64,000 bases of DNA from Antedon mediterranea (lineage: Eukaryota; Echinodermata; Crinoidea; Comatulida; Antedonidae). Positions 13,301-23,767 of the stretch are shown in pieces (position 1 is the stretch's first letter; each line of letters opens with the position of its first letter). The stretch spans positions 30,740,001-30,804,000 of the forward strand of contig NC_092674.1 of assembly GCF_964355755.1 (NCBI RefSeq), given 5' to 3'. The notes under the pieces are model-generated. The model made no database searches. It was not told the origin of the DNA and saw nothing but the letters and a program-made list of their open reading frames with translations. The position numbers and the translations under genes are program-made.

Positions 13301-14807
13301 ATCTAATTACTAAACCATGCATCATCAACTACTACTCCATCAACAAATTCACCTTGATGGACATTACACAACTCTGCCATTACTACTGTTTTACAGTAAT
13401 CATGGATAATGTACCATAACTACATGGTAATTGTTTTTGACCTGGAAGTGATAACAAACAAACAATTACTAAGTATCGTTTATGACAGTGCTCTACAGAC
13501 TTCCCTGATTTAATAAGAAGATCCACTAAATAATTTCAGTCTCAAAATGTGTTTCTTTATTTGGAGTCGCATTATTTCTTCCTGATTATGGTATTCATTA
13601 AAATTAGGAAGTTTTTTTATACTGTAATTGATGACTAATCATGCATATAGGCCTATTAGATGCTCATTTCTTGGTAACCAGTAATGTTGTTAAGGATCTT
13701 GGTCACCAAGACAACATATTAAATCACACTTCCTTTACTACTGTACATACACTTCCTCATAATCTAAAAAAATCTTTAATTTAAAAACCAAAACTTTAAA
13801 ATAAGTTTAAGGAACACAACACCAATGTATTGTCCATTGCATGTATACAATGGCATGCTAGTTCAGTAGCACCTACATATAATTTATTCCATTTCTTGTT
13901 TCCGTTTGATTAATTAATACAATGAAGTCTTTATTATAAAAATATTTACCTGTTTTTTACCCAACCCCATTATTATATAAAGCAGAATTACAATCCACAT
14001 TCTTTGGAAGAGTGAGTGTTTATTTATACCTTAAATTAGATGGTCAACATATTTACATTGGATATAAAATCCTAACATTATTATACTACAGTATCCTTGT
14101 TTACTGTAGAGTAATAATAAATAGGAATTGGGAGTACAAAGTTTATCTTTATTTACAACAAGTAATTAACTTGTTTAATTTGGGCAGGGCATACAGTATA
14201 AATAAACAAACACAGGTATAGGTACCTTAATATGATTATTGAGACCCTGGTATAAAAGACATTTTACAAACAATATTAAAACTAGGCCTTGTGTTAAAAT
14301 TAAAATCATGGTTTATGAAATATTATAATTGATTATTTAATACTAAATAGAAATTGCATGTTGCATCCATCCTCTTCTTACCATACTTACTGCTGGTTCA
14401 TACATGATATCCTGTTCCTGCTGCTGGACATGATGATGTGGGGTTGTAGAAACTCATCACTTAATCAAAGCACGATATTGTTAATTTATTTAATTGTAAA
14501 TTGTACGTACTGATAATAAATAATTATAACACTCACAAAATTGAAAATATAACAATAAACTGAAAGTGATGGACTGGCCTAGCCCTAGGCATGTCAATCA
14601 CTCGGCTTATCAGACAGACATGGCCTTCCCAAGTAAGTTCATCCCGCCAGGTCTAGCGAGGTCTAGCCTTACCACCTACCTAAACACTAGAGCTACGGTC
14701 TATGCTCTTCTTTGGCTAGAGTTGAGGTACGAGTAGCGGCCTGGGCCTATAAATTTACAAGTGTTACTTACGAAACTATGTCTTTTTGTAGGATCCTTTT
14801 TGTCCAT
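1347..14807 (-). CDS. DIAPH: Diaphanous-related formin, 5' portion (partial)
   Basis: Formins of this family nucleate and elongate actin filaments downstream of Rho GTPases. Six exons read on the minus strand: 14772-14807 (start MDKKDPTKRHSF), 14391-14423, 11914-12105, 5668-5775, 5057-5241 and 1347-1547, with matching phases. They encode about 252 residues: a basic N-terminus, the autoinhibition/GTPase-binding segment (LTDQEVNAAFDRML, then EDMGIHGKKADPLKSRDMG and KREMVAQYM), and the start of the armadillo/FH3 region (SNTISWVKQFGEKGL, CIKGLKAFMNNSFG, MTDAVKVMAPACLVPDG). These match the DIAPH1-3 N-terminal order residue for residue in several blocks. FH1, FH2 and DAD lie beyond the left edge. 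The 11-codon second exon is the least certain; its acceptor was chosen because it restores phase 0. The donor after 5668 begins GTTTGT, weak but in phase. The introns are long (about 6.1 and 3.5 kb) and full of repeats. Confidence 0.9.
1917..2163. repeat. 40-bp direct repeats flanking the tRNA-like gene
   Basis: A block of about 40 bp (ATCACCGGGCGGTTTAGAAT onward, to TTCTTTGCCT) occurs at 1917-1956 and again at 2124-2163 with one or two differences. The tRNA-like sequence lies between them. This could be a local tandem duplication or an element flanked by long direct repeats; it is too long for an ordinary SINE target-site duplication. Confidence 0.7.
2028..2099 (-). tRNA. tRNA-like gene (anticodon AUC; possibly pseudogene or SINE head)
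   Basis: The minus strand folds as a cloverleaf. The acceptor stem GCCCCAG/TTGGGTC has one C-T mismatch and one G-T pair. The D stem is GTC/GAC with a loop like tRNA-Glu/Asp, the anticodon stem is TCTGC/GCAGG around loop ATATCAA, and the T arm CCGAG-TTCGAGT-CTCGG is perfect. A TTTTT terminator follows four bases later. Anticodon AUC would read the Asp codon GAU, which eukaryotes normally read with GUC, so this is probably a decayed or tRNA-derived copy. No CCA is encoded. Confidence 0.6.
2329..2575 (-). mobile_element. Penelope-like terminal repeat, copy 1, with hammerhead-like core
   Basis: About 190-245 bp between AT-rich microsatellite stretches, homologous to 2576-2727 and 32976-33160. 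On the minus strand it carries CTGATGA, then a GGGC...GCCC hairpin, then GAAA, near 2470-2500. That is the conserved core layout of hammerhead ribozymes reported in terminal repeats of Penelope-like retroelements. No coding sequence is present, so it is a solo or truncated terminal copy. The family assignment is an inference from this core and the AT-microsatellite flanks. Confidence 0.55.
2576..2727 (-). mobile_element. Penelope-like terminal repeat, copy 2, truncated
   Basis: This nearly identical repeat of copy 1 starts at the next AT microsatellite. It diverges after the GAAA-equivalent bases (TTTCGGACAACTTTCAT on the plus strand), so it lacks the CTGATGA half of the hammerhead-like core. 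The two copies sit head to tail. Confidence 0.6.
3892..3934. repeat. Short palindrome (hairpin)
   Basis: The arms CCAGGGAAGAGTTAAA and TTTAACTCTTCCCTGG are almost perfectly complementary with a minimal loop. It is probably the collapsed core of a MITE. A related fragment (CCAGGGAG...TTCCCTGG) lies near 6440-6471. Confidence 0.6.
4801..4961. mobile_element. MITE family A, full-length copy in a formin intron
   Basis: Terminal inverted repeats AAAGCTCTGTTTACACTATC / GATAGTGTAGACAGAGCTTT type enclose an AT-rich centre with partly palindromic ATATGGTAGTGATATG blocks; here the right end reads TAATAGTGTAGACAGAGCTTT-like. Further members lie at 28012-28178, 28374-28536, 31496-31603, 32404-32539, 36845-36903, 53710-53833, 59733-59873 and 60492-60637. 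The element is non-autonomous and its superfamily is not evident; a TA target duplication is possible. Confidence 0.75.
7553..7640. repeat. Degenerate ~24-bp tandem repeat
   Basis: Four or so copies of a unit containing GATTAATTTTAGAATATC lie in a formin intron. The rest of 5776-9733 holds only AT-rich intronic sequence with no exon I could support. Confidence 0.6.
9734..9914. mobile_element. MITE with ~50-bp terminal inverted repeats
   Basis: The left end (AAGCATGGTTCCCACTAG) is the inverse of the right end (CTAGTGGGAACCAAGCTT). The arms continue through CGCAACGCAAGGACGTAACG-type sequence for about 50 bp each. The centre also contains ACAAGCGA/TCGCTTGT inverted pieces. No ORF is present. 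It lies in a formin intron. Confidence 0.75.
10469..10610. repeat. 41-bp tandem repeat, ~3.5 copies
   Basis: The unit begins TATTAGCACTTCTAAACTAA and contains GGGCGCGTTTATACAACACG. Three full copies and a partial one differ at only a few positions, which suggests recent expansion. It is intronic in the formin. Confidence 0.85.
12330..13137. mobile_element. PIF/Harbinger-like DNA transposon (808 bp)
   Basis: The terminal inverted repeats are GGGCCTGTTTCTGCTGC at the left and GCAGCAGAAACAGGGCC at the right. They are flanked on both sides by TTA, a 3-bp duplication typical of PIF/Harbinger elements. Many ATACGGTAT-type palindromes are packed just inside both ends and are likely transposase-binding repeats. 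The element encodes a damaged Myb/SANT-like protein but no DDE nuclease, so it is a non-autonomous derivative of a two-gene Harbinger. Confidence 0.8.
12472..12823 (-). pseudogene. Harbinger Myb/SANT-like DNA-binding protein, frameshifted
   Basis: PIF/Harbinger transposons usually carry a second gene for a Myb/SANT-like protein that binds the ends. The minus strand from 12823 reads M-W-S-E-Y-V-T-V-L-L, a good match to the first helix of a trihelix/MADF-type domain. The rest of the domain (QLKGNKRDNHIYKDIYKKIK, LSPKQVNSKLKSLRKQY, SGRERINCPHYDVFCAL) is in the next frame, starting near 12786. A single-base shift near a GGGG run at about 12777-12780 separates them. The second segment is open for 104 codons to 12472. 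Confidence 0.65.
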
Positions 14808-15039
14808 CTTGTTTCTTATCAAACTTGCAATTGTCTAAATCCAACATAAGGTATTCCAATTTATATTCCAGTATTACTCATCAATTCCATTTTTAGATGG
14901 TCGAGAAAACTACTCAGCGGGAGAAAAATGGCTCTTCACCGCAAAAAAACTCATCAGAGATCAAAATACCACTGTTACGTATATACACACACGACGAAAT
15001 GTGGGCTGCTGCCGCCGCCCGGCCCAATCAACGTCGATC

Positions 15040-15145
15040 GTACCATATTGGTAGATCGAGCATGGTCGACTTTCAAATACAGCAGCAGCAGTCTGCTGGA
15101 TGAAAGTCTACCTGAATGTACAAATTCTTGGTAACTTAGGGGATT
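15040..15145 (+). repeat. Upstream repeat, copy 1 (5' of the formin)
   Basis: This block runs from TACCATATTGGTAGATCGAG to GGTAACTTAGGGG, about 230 bp upstream of the formin start. It aligns over about 100 bp with 19143-19240, which is about 90 bp upstream of the EXOSC9 start. Shared pieces include TACCATATTGGTAG, GAAAGTCTAC and TAACTTAGGGG. Confidence 0.6.
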
Positions 15146-15619
15146 CTATATGATTACTTCATTCTGATTGGATGACTTGTAGTTTTTTATTTTACTCCAC
15201 ATGCTAAATTGTAAACTCAATGTTAAAAATACTCTGAAAAACTATTGTCAATTTCAGTTTTTATTTGGTATTTTGATATAAAAACAAACAAAAAACATTC
15301 AATAATATACTAAATTTAACTTCTTCATCAACTGAAGCCAAAGTTTTTTCTATTGATGGATGAGGCACGTCAGTCTTGACAAATGGTATTTAAATTTTGG
15401 CAGCAGAAAATGTCACTTTCATCCTATCACTTTTATTATCATCAACAATTTAAATATTTACAGAAAGAAACATACATTGTAGCAAAAACTAGAGAGATAT
15501 TTATCACTGCGATGTGCTTCCAATGAAGACACTTGAACAAACAATTCATCAGGTCTGATAGCCTTCTTGTTCCAGCTAATTGTTATATCATTAAAAAAAA
15601 TCTTCAACAAATTTTTCTA

Positions 15620-18600
15620 AACAAAACAAAAAGGCTTTTTTGTTTTCTTCTTCTTCGACTTCCATTTTTTTAATATATAATAAAAGAATTTCCACTAGGG
15701 TAATGAATGATTTTTAAAAATCTTTGAGATTTACCAATTTTGATTTTTGTCATTTTTGTGATATGATTTGTAATACGGTAATACATTTTTTTCAAATGAC
15801 CAATTTCAAGATTCTTTGTTTTTTTCATATCAAGGAAGACATTCTGTGTGCAGTCAAGTGTGACACTCACTAAACTTGTTCAAGTTCAAACTTTCTTCCA
15901 TGTAGAATCGTTTTCAATTACGCCAAGTCCTGACTCCTCCAGTTGAACATGTGATCTTTAAAATAAGTTAAGTAAACAACAACTCAAAATCATTTTATAT
16001 AACTTAAGTTGATTTATTTATTATTATCGATAGTATTTGTATGCTAGTATTCAGTTTCTTAAAGCATAAAGCAAATGCGTATTTAAAATGCATGAAAGGA
16101 TACACATCCATTTGACCATGAATTTCTTGGTTCAAATCCACTTTTACTCCTTTAATGTTAATAAATTGTTGTGGTGCTTCTTGCTTGGTTATTAATTTCT
16201 TCATTTCTTTTGATTCTGACCTAAATTATAATAAATATGATTAAGCATCAACAACAATCAATCAACAACACCAACCTCAACATGGGCTAACATCTAACAC
16301 TAATACTAATATTCATCTAAACACCAACTTATCTGTGTACAGACACCTAATTAGTAACACCAACCTACACACTGACACCAACCTAAAAACTGACACCAAA
16401 CTAAACACTGATACCAATCTAAACACTGACACCAATCTAAGCATGAACTTACCTTAATTTGCTTGTCTGCATAAATTTCTTGATTACATTTGTAAGTTCA
16501 TCTACTTTGACAGCTGCAATCTTGGTACAATATAAAAGCTAAGTAAAATCAACAAGTCATAGTTATAATCTTAAAATAATAATTTTGCAGTGAAGAAGAA
16601 TATAGAAGGACCACACCCACCAGTCCAGTTACACCAGTGGAGTAGCTTCTTGTACTTACCTGATCTTTAGTTAGCATCATACTACCACTCATATGTATAG
16701 TATATATTCCATTACACCAGTGGATTAGCTTCTTGTACTTACCTGATCTTTAGTTAGCATCATACTACCACTCATATGTATAGTATATATTCCATTACAC
16801 CAGTGGATTAGCTTCTTGTACTTACCTAATCTTTAGTTAGCATCATACTACCACTCATATGTATAGTATATATTCCATTACACCAGTGGAGTAGCTTCTT
16901 GTACTTACCTGATCTTTAGTTAGCATCATACTACCACTCATATGTATAGTATATATTCCATTACACCAGTGGATTAGCTTCTTGTACTTACCTAATCTTT
17001 AGTTAGCATCATACTACCACTCATATGTATAGTATATATTCCATTACACCAGTGGATTAGCTTCTTGTACTTACCTGATCTTTAGTTAGCATCATACTAC
17101 CACTCATATGTATAGTACATATTTCATTATTACAATTCATTGCCACCACCATTAATCCTTCCATTATATTCTCCTCCTCAGCGCTCGGGTCAACGACTAT
17201 GAAATTTCTTTAATTAAAATAAATTAATATTTACATGATTATAGACTTGATATTTAATTAATTACAGTAAGGAATCTGTGTAAAGAATTGGTGTAACTAC
17301 TGCAAAATTCTATTCTAGTTTTAGAATTCATTGTACGTCTGTTAAAAAAAACGATATATTGAAAGAAATACTCACCCATGATCAAAAATAGCAAAGGTGA
17401 CACAAAGGGGCATATGGTGAACACTTAATGCAACTGGGTCTTTGTCATCATAGTGCTGGAAAAAAAAACAAGCAATAATTAAATAATTATAAATAAGTTA
17501 AAATATCAAATAAGAAGATGGGTTTGTAAAGTGGGGTTCGAATCCCACCAAGAACATATTCTCAATCGATCAAAAATAAACCCACAACTTTTATCAATAT
17601 TTTGATAATTAACTTACAATTTTAACGTCTTCTCCCGTAACTGTTATATCTGGTCTTTTAAAGTGAGATAATGCGGTCATGGCAGCAACGCTTACGCAAT
17701 CCATTATTGCGCCTTCATAGTTCAAAACATTAACATCCAATCGAATTTGCCAAACCTACAATAGAAGCAATACATGATATGATATATTAACCAATAGTTG
17801 AATTCAGCAAAAGTGGAAATAACCACATCGTTTTCAAAGCAAAATAACCTCCAATTTCAAAGACTGTACATTCATTTTGTAATTCAAGCACTTAAACTAA
17901 ACACCAACAGACATGTTACCTTTTGTCCGGATATAACACACAGTGATTCCATATCTAAACATCTACAATCTTTAATACAATGTTCTAGCAGTCTGCCTAA
18001 CTCAACAGCCTGTTCCGACATCCTGAATAAAGTGAAAACAATTGTTGGTCTTCCTATGCAATATGAAGTTTTCACCTTATAATTACATTATGAAATGTTT
18101 ATATCCATGGAGGACGTAGGGACACACATGCGCAGCTTTAAAAGTCCTAAAGATATCAAGGTAACTTTGTGCATAAACTGAGGCAGCATAACAAATGTTT
18201 TTAATAGTAACTGTACCCATATATTTGATAGCCTTGCGATGCCATTGGTGATAATTCTAAGTTGACATAGAGCACCCCTTCTGTTGGTCTACCAGGTCTT
18301 GGCTCTCCCAATTCTGCAGATACCTGTGCAAGTACTCTATTTAAAGAAGAAAATAGGATTTAAAATCAGCATTCAATAAGAAGAATCTGAAATTGAAAGT
18401 GATAAAAAGCTTTAATTAATCTTGTCTCTTGTCTTAATTTATTGCTGAATGTCATTAAATTACTTTTATGCTGTTTCAATCATTTTAAGATTTTTAAAAT
18501 GTAATACTAAAAGCTGTTTAAACCTTGTATCTCCAATAGATGCAACACACCCACCACTATCGCCAACAAACATCACGTTGACGTCTCTGTAATCAAATGA

Positions 18601-19050
18601 TTTTCTTCCATCTAGACGCTGTAATAAAAAAAGACAAAAAGGTAAAAAAAAGTCATTATTTTAATTTTCATTTTTAAATAATATATTATATTGTCAATAA
18701 AACATGCTCATATATAACAATATTTTTGTGTTAATAGTCTAGCATTTTAATAAGATAAATAATATAAAACTTACTCCCGATAATGACAAAATAAATTTAA
18801 TTTTGTGATAATCAAATATTTTGGGCGAATCATCCAACAAATGAATCGTAATGTATCGCAACCACGTTCGTTGGTATCAATTTGTAATCCTGATCTGTCC
18901 GAGAGCCTAGCTACCTGGCCTAGCTAGCGACTAATAAAAACCACTAGCGAATAGGCCTTATTGATTGCCTGATAAAACACTCACTTTTCCATTCTTCAGG
19001 CCATGTAATACAAAATCACAAGAGATCTTAGGTATGGGTACTTCTTTCAT
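15620..19050 (-). CDS. EXOSC9: Exosome component RRP45/EXOSC9
   Basis: A non-catalytic RNase PH-type subunit of the nine-subunit exosome ring, acting in nuclear and cytoplasmic 3'-5' RNA decay. Exons: 18985-19050 (MKEVPIPKISC...LKNGK), 18524-18618 (RLDGRKSFDYRD), 18217-18336, 17920-18022 (CLDMESLCVISGQK), 17618-17755 (VWQIRLDVNVLNYEG, MTALSHFKRPD), 17376-17455 (VALSVHHMPLCVTFAIF), 17075-17207 (VVDPSAEEENIMEGL, SGSMMLTKDQ), 16453-16538 (KIAAVKVDELTNVI), and an exon from 16220 downward. All junctions to 16220 are in phase and give about 274 residues covering the whole RNase PH fold. The divergent C-terminus is uncertain. Candidate exons are 16118-16220, about 15900-15957 (SHVQLEESGLGVIENDSTW) and about 15620-15655 (a basic SKKKKTKKP tail like human). 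The exon ending at 17075 is followed by five extra copies of its last ~45 bp and donor. Confidence 0.9.
16262..16440. repeat. Degenerate 18-bp repeat in an EXOSC9 intron
   Basis: Imperfect repeats of AACACTGACACCAACCTA lie between two EXOSC9 exons. They become more regular towards 16440. Confidence 0.65.
16630..17122 (-). repeat. 83-bp tandem array multiplying the end of an EXOSC9 exon and its 5' splice site
   Basis: Six copies have exon-end/donor junctions at 17075 (the real exon), 16992, 16909, 16826, 16743 and 16660, exactly 83 bp apart. Each copy contains the codons for MSGSMMLTKD and a donor GTAAGT. Four copies end GATCAG|GTAAGT; the copies at 16992 and 16826 end GATTAG|GTAAGT, which would place a stop codon at the junction. 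83 is not a multiple of three, and reading past the first donor meets TAA within six codons. Confidence 0.9.
17528..17562 (+). repeat. tRNA T-arm-like fragment (possible SINE remnant)
   Basis: GTGGGGTTCGAATCCCACC forms a perfect T stem-loop with a B-box match. No A box or acceptor partner is visible upstream, so this is at most a fragment of a tRNA-derived element. It lies in an EXOSC9 intron. Confidence 0.4.
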
Positions 19051-19142
19051 TTTCTTGCCTTTATTTATTTTATACTTGTAAAATAGGCCTACATATACAC
19101 ACACATGTGTGTTACTTATATATACAGTAACTTGAAATCATT

Positions 19143-19240
19143 ATACCATATTGGTAGGTTAAGTATGGTACAACAGTACGACGTCTGGTGGGAAAGTCTA
19201 CACAGGCACGCATATTCTTTGTTAACTTAGGGGGTTCGTA
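19143..19240 (+). repeat. Upstream repeat, copy 2 (5' of EXOSC9)
   Basis: This is the partner of 15040-15145. It lies 5' of the EXOSC9 start codon at 19050, so it could overlap its promoter. No ORF is present. Confidence 0.6.
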
Positions 19241-20508
19241 ATAGATTGTAGTCGATAACGAATCGGACTCCATTCTTGAATGACGATGACATAATTAATT
19301 TCGAATTTATTTCGATGTATCATACAGATCTGCATCATTTTTATGTCACTGCTTGGAAAACGCATTATATTTTTGATAAAAACTTATTGCACAAATAATG
19401 CATGTTTCAACCACACCAAAATAAAAATAGACTTCATAACTTCTGTGATCACATTTATTAATTCTTACATAATTCACCTATATATATATACTTTTCACGA
19501 AGTTGGGAAACCAATTTTACAAATGAAATTAAAACCTTTATAATGCAAAACAAACCTGTTGAAATGAAATCTATGATCAGTAATATTTTAAAAGACTGTA
19601 TAATAATGTATAACATATAAACCAAATTCTCAATAAAACTGTAAAAAAAAACCTGATGTAGTCAACAGAGTCTTAATATTTGACCATTGAGAATTTTCCT
19701 TCTTATGGTTTAATTCTATCTGTATAACATTCACGCATATCTCTACATTTGTTTATGTTAATAAACAAATAAATAAACATTATAGGACATGCAACAATAT
19801 ACAGTATCATCTCTTTATACATTTATTCCGATTAGTAGTACAATTTCACCTATTCACACCCAGTGTCACACAGGGCGATACCTATTATTAACTCACAATA
19901 GTACATCCTATAATACAATTATCTACGGGGTTCATAAACCAATGTTTATAATGGAGTAGAACATACGATACATTACTACTGGTAACATGCAACATCTCTC
20001 ACATTTGCAACTTTTATCAGTTGCAACATTGGAATGTTAACTCTACAGTTTTCTAAGTTTTTTTTAGCAATCCGATTTTAATTAAGCTATTTTACAGCCA
20101 TTTTTAAATGTTTTAAATAATAGTTTTTCCGTAACTTTCGATATAACAACCAATACTAATAAGATTAAATTGCTGTCATGAAAGGAAAGCACAACATTCT
20201 ATTCATTGCAAAGTTAAAACAAGAAAAATGTAAATCAAATTTACATAATCTCACTGTGTGGTATAACCACTCATTCTGATTGGATGCTCTTTATTGCTAT
20301 GGATTGTGGGTAATTATTAATGTAATTAATGTTGACAATAATAATATAAATGCTCACAACAACATGTGTATTGTGAACATCAAGTTATCATTACTTCTTT
20401 GCTACTGACAATGACAGTTGCATTTCTAGTGTCTGATTGTATACAATTTCAGATGTTCAAGATGTGGTAACAGAGCAAATAAGGATATGAATAATTACTA
20501 GGGAAAAA
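19241..20508. other. Intergenic AT-rich region between EXOSC9 and ATP6V0C
   Basis: No supported gene. The part next to 20508 should be the ATP6V0C 3' UTR. A TTTATT (AATAAA on the minus strand) at 20290-20295 is a plausible polyadenylation signal 214 bp past the stop. Confidence 0.5.
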
Positions 20509-23500
20509 TTATTTTGTTGAGAGAATAAGGGCAACAATTAATCCATATAACCCGAGAACTTCAGCAAAAATAAGAACAAGAATCATTCCAACATAAAGTC
20601 TGGGTTGTTGAGCAGTTCCTCTAACACCAGCATCACCTACTATACCTATAGCAAAACCAGCAGCTAAGCCACTTAGACCAACACTTAGTCCAGCACCAAG
20701 ATGCAAGAAACTCCTGTTAGGCAAAACAAAAAGGTAATTAAAATTGAGTGGTAGCTATCTTTTTGCTTAAAAGTCAAGATAGGATAAGTGCTTAATTGAG
20801 GCTTATGGAAAAATACCTTTTCAGGTTATTTTGAAAATGTAAAAAAAAATCAATGACTTACAACAAAGGTAGTTTAATTAAATTGTTTTGTTAAACTGTA
20901 TAAATTTGACTAAAGGCCTTTTACACAGATAGTGAAATTGAATTAATGAAACTGATTTAAATGACACCAGCACCGGCAAAAATATATGCTAGAATAAGTG
21001 TATCTATTCAAAAAATATGAATGGGTAGGTAATTGTGCTGGTATAGTGTCAACACATGCTATCCAATGGCTGTATAATTGCCAGGATATTTGCGAAATCT
21101 ATCAAATTATTCATGTCAAGTACAACTGTATGTCAGTTTCACACACACACTTTTTTGTCAATAGACATAAAATGTTAACTTTTAATATCAATAAGTTTTA
21201 TACTATTTTTTTATGACAAATTGTTCATATGTATTCTTCAAATGTGTTTTATGTGTGTATATTTTAATTTTTACAATTCGGTTGTTTATAACAAACTAAT
21301 GATTTTAATTTTTGTATATTTGTTCATGGAAATGGATATCTCTTTTAGAGATCAATAAAGTGTTACGGAATACTGAGCACGACTACTTACTTATAAAGAG
21401 TATAGCTACTATCATCAGTAATTGAGTTAGCCACTACGACCGCAACAACTACTCCATATATAGCAATAATACCAGCCATAATAACAGGGATTACAGATTT
21501 CATGATAAGTTCAGGCCTCATCACACTCATGGCAGCGATTCCAGTACCACTCTTGGCAGTTCCATATGCTGCTCCAAGTGCTGTAAAAAAAACCAATCAT
21601 TAATACAGGGTTCGCAAATTCAGTTAACTGATCCACTGTGACTGCTTTACTAATTTATTTGCAACTTTTTTGTTTGTGACTTAAGTTTTGTGCCCAGAAA
21701 TTTCAATTTTCGTGCAGAAGTACAGTAGGAGAAAATGGTACTGTAATTAAACTTAAAATGGACCTGTGTAAATGGATTTTCGATTTTTTTCATTTTAGAA
21801 TGATGTTTTGGGGGCTATTAGGTGTTGCTAGAATGTATATTGTTACAAAATATAAATTGGCCTTTTTGGGGAAAGCCCCATTTGAAAATCAAAAAAATTC
21901 GCGGGTGACGTCACTTTGCGAATATATTCCTATCCCTCCAATGGACAATTTGCAGTTTTTTGGCTATAACTCTTGAAATCTATGGAGTATTTTCTAAAAA
22001 ATGCTTGTGAATTTGCAGAAACGTATTTAGATTTTTTTTAGATAAAATTATTACCGTATAAACGGTTATTCATCGAGTAAATGACGATTTAAAATCTTAA
22101 AATCAACGGTTTTTTTCTGGCAATACCGAAGTTGGCCTGGCAACGTTGTCCGGGATACAGCTCCGTGCGCAATGATGCGTATCCATATTTTCCGTTCGTG
22201 TATTTTGTATATCGTTCGTAATTTATACTGCTAAAATGTGTTAGTTTCTTTAGTTTTTATTTTAGTTTAGCAGAATTAAATTAGTAATATGAGATGATAA
22301 TTTATTTGTCACGAATCAGGCAGTTCAAAAATGAATTTTATTCATATTTTACTTTGGCTTGACAATGAGCGCAGCAAGTTGTTGATATCGCTTTGGTCCT
22401 TGGATGCACATGAAACGGAGCTTCGCCGCATGATGTGGGTGGTGGTGGATCGACTCCGCGCGCTGGATTGGGGGCCTAGGCCTAGTAAAGGTTTGGGAGG
22501 TAGGCCTTCTAAATTCGGGTTTTAGAACAAACGAAGTACATTTTAGGGACCTATATTTCAACAACATTAGATATTGAATAAATTAGTATTAGTGTCAACG
22601 CTTCGCGTATCTTTCCAGGCCGTCGATCATTCACTGACTATCGGGCGGCATACACGCTCTCGATATCATCGTGTGTATATGTGACGTCGTGAATATAGAG
22701 GCTTCCGACGGCCGTTGAAATAGAATATAGCAATGGCGTGAGTAATTTTCGCTAATTTACCATGGTATCTTAAAATTTCGTTTTTACTCAAAATACTATA
22801 CATTTTGTTTTTATTTGTATGGGTTTGTGTTAATTCGATACATTTAAATAACATGTGTGAATTTCTTGAAAATCGAAATTCCATTTCAGGTCCATTTTAA
22901 GATGCACTAATTTTTTTCAAATGGTCTAAATTAACTGATTGTAGGACAAAAAACGAAAATTATATTCTTTTGTTGCAACTAGTATTAGAATGTTAAATAA
23001 ACGTTATAAATAAATAAATTATATTATATATACTGTAGTATTAATAATTATGAATTTTGTAGATTCAAGTTAAATAATACGCTAATAATAATGTACTTTT
23101 ACTGTCAGGTTCGGCAACCAATCCTTTTATTTTCATTTCTTTATGTCAAGATATCTTTATTTATTAATCTGTATGTAATTTGATAGTAGCCGTTTACATA
23201 TAAAACAAGACTGAACATTGTCTCCAAAAACAGAATCAACTACAAAATTTAAAATCATAAATTGTATCTCACCAATTCCTCAAAATCAGGTGAGTTATCA
23301 ACTTTAAAAATTACATAATTCCAAATATAAATAAGCCTATCTAATAAAAATATACTTTAATATCAAATACATATATAATTACGTAAATACCAAGGATAAG
23401 CTAGGCCTATATGAGAAAAAAGGCTTGGCCAAACAATGGAGTTTATTCCAGGCAGGCCAAATCAAATTCCAGCCAGGGCGCCGGGGGTAACGACGAATGA

Positions 23501-23619
23501 AAAAAAGGCTTGTTTTGAGAACGTAAAAAACAGTATACTTTACCACTAAATACCATCGCTGCTGTGGCTCCCATGATTCCGAAGAATGGAGTGTATGATG
23601 GTGGGGCTTCATCTGTCAT
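20509..23619 (-). CDS. ATP6V0C: V-type H+-ATPase 16-kDa proteolipid subunit c
   Basis: Subunit c forms the membrane rotor ring of the V-ATPase V0 sector, which acidifies lysosomes and other organelles. Three exons, 23544-23619, 21391-21580 and 20509-20713, total 471 nt, giving 156 aa plus stop (human 155). Phases join exactly (AGT G|CA CTT; TAT AA|G AGT). The protein shows four hydrophobic helices, the glycine-rich [20 protein letters not shown] block, [20 protein letters not shown], and in the last helix [18 protein letters not shown] with the essential glutamate in FAEVLG. Identity to vertebrate subunit c is very high outside the first 12 residues. Intron 1 contains a large inverted-repeat element, and a CLEAR-like site lies about 150 bp upstream of the start. 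Confidence 0.97.
21752..22901. mobile_element. Putative ~1.15-kb inverted-repeat element in ATP6V0C intron 1
   Basis: The left end CTTAAAATGGACCTG, followed by TGTAAATGGATTTTCGATTT, is mirrored at the right end by AAATCGAAATTCCATTTCAG and CAGGTCCATTTTAAG. The interior around 22370-22700 has unusually high GC and CpG for this window. No convincing ORF and no clear target duplication were found. Confidence 0.5.
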
Positions 23620-23767
23620 TTTAAAAATAATAGTCTGTTTATAACTACACAAATAACAAACTTGTTAAAATCTGAATTTCAGAAAATGGCGACTGACTAC
23701 CGAAAAGACGTGTGGAAGATAAAAAGGAGGAAGGTCGGTCACAGAAAAATGACGATCATATGATTAG

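Noticed and set aside
15300-15400. Minus-strand coding-like stretch (TDVPHPSIEKTLASVDEEVK) as a last EXOSC9 exon
   Set aside because: It reads well for about 30 codons, but I found no acceptor in the right place and phase, so it is left out.
16660-16992. Five extra copies of the EXOSC9 exon end as genuine additional exons
   Set aside because: None has the rest of the exon or a convincing acceptor, two have an in-frame stop at the junction, and the period is not a multiple of three.
22331-22567. Overlapping ORFs on both strands in a GC-rich patch
   Set aside because: Inside the putative inverted-repeat element in ATP6V0C intron 1; short, overlapping each other, and without recognisable motifs.
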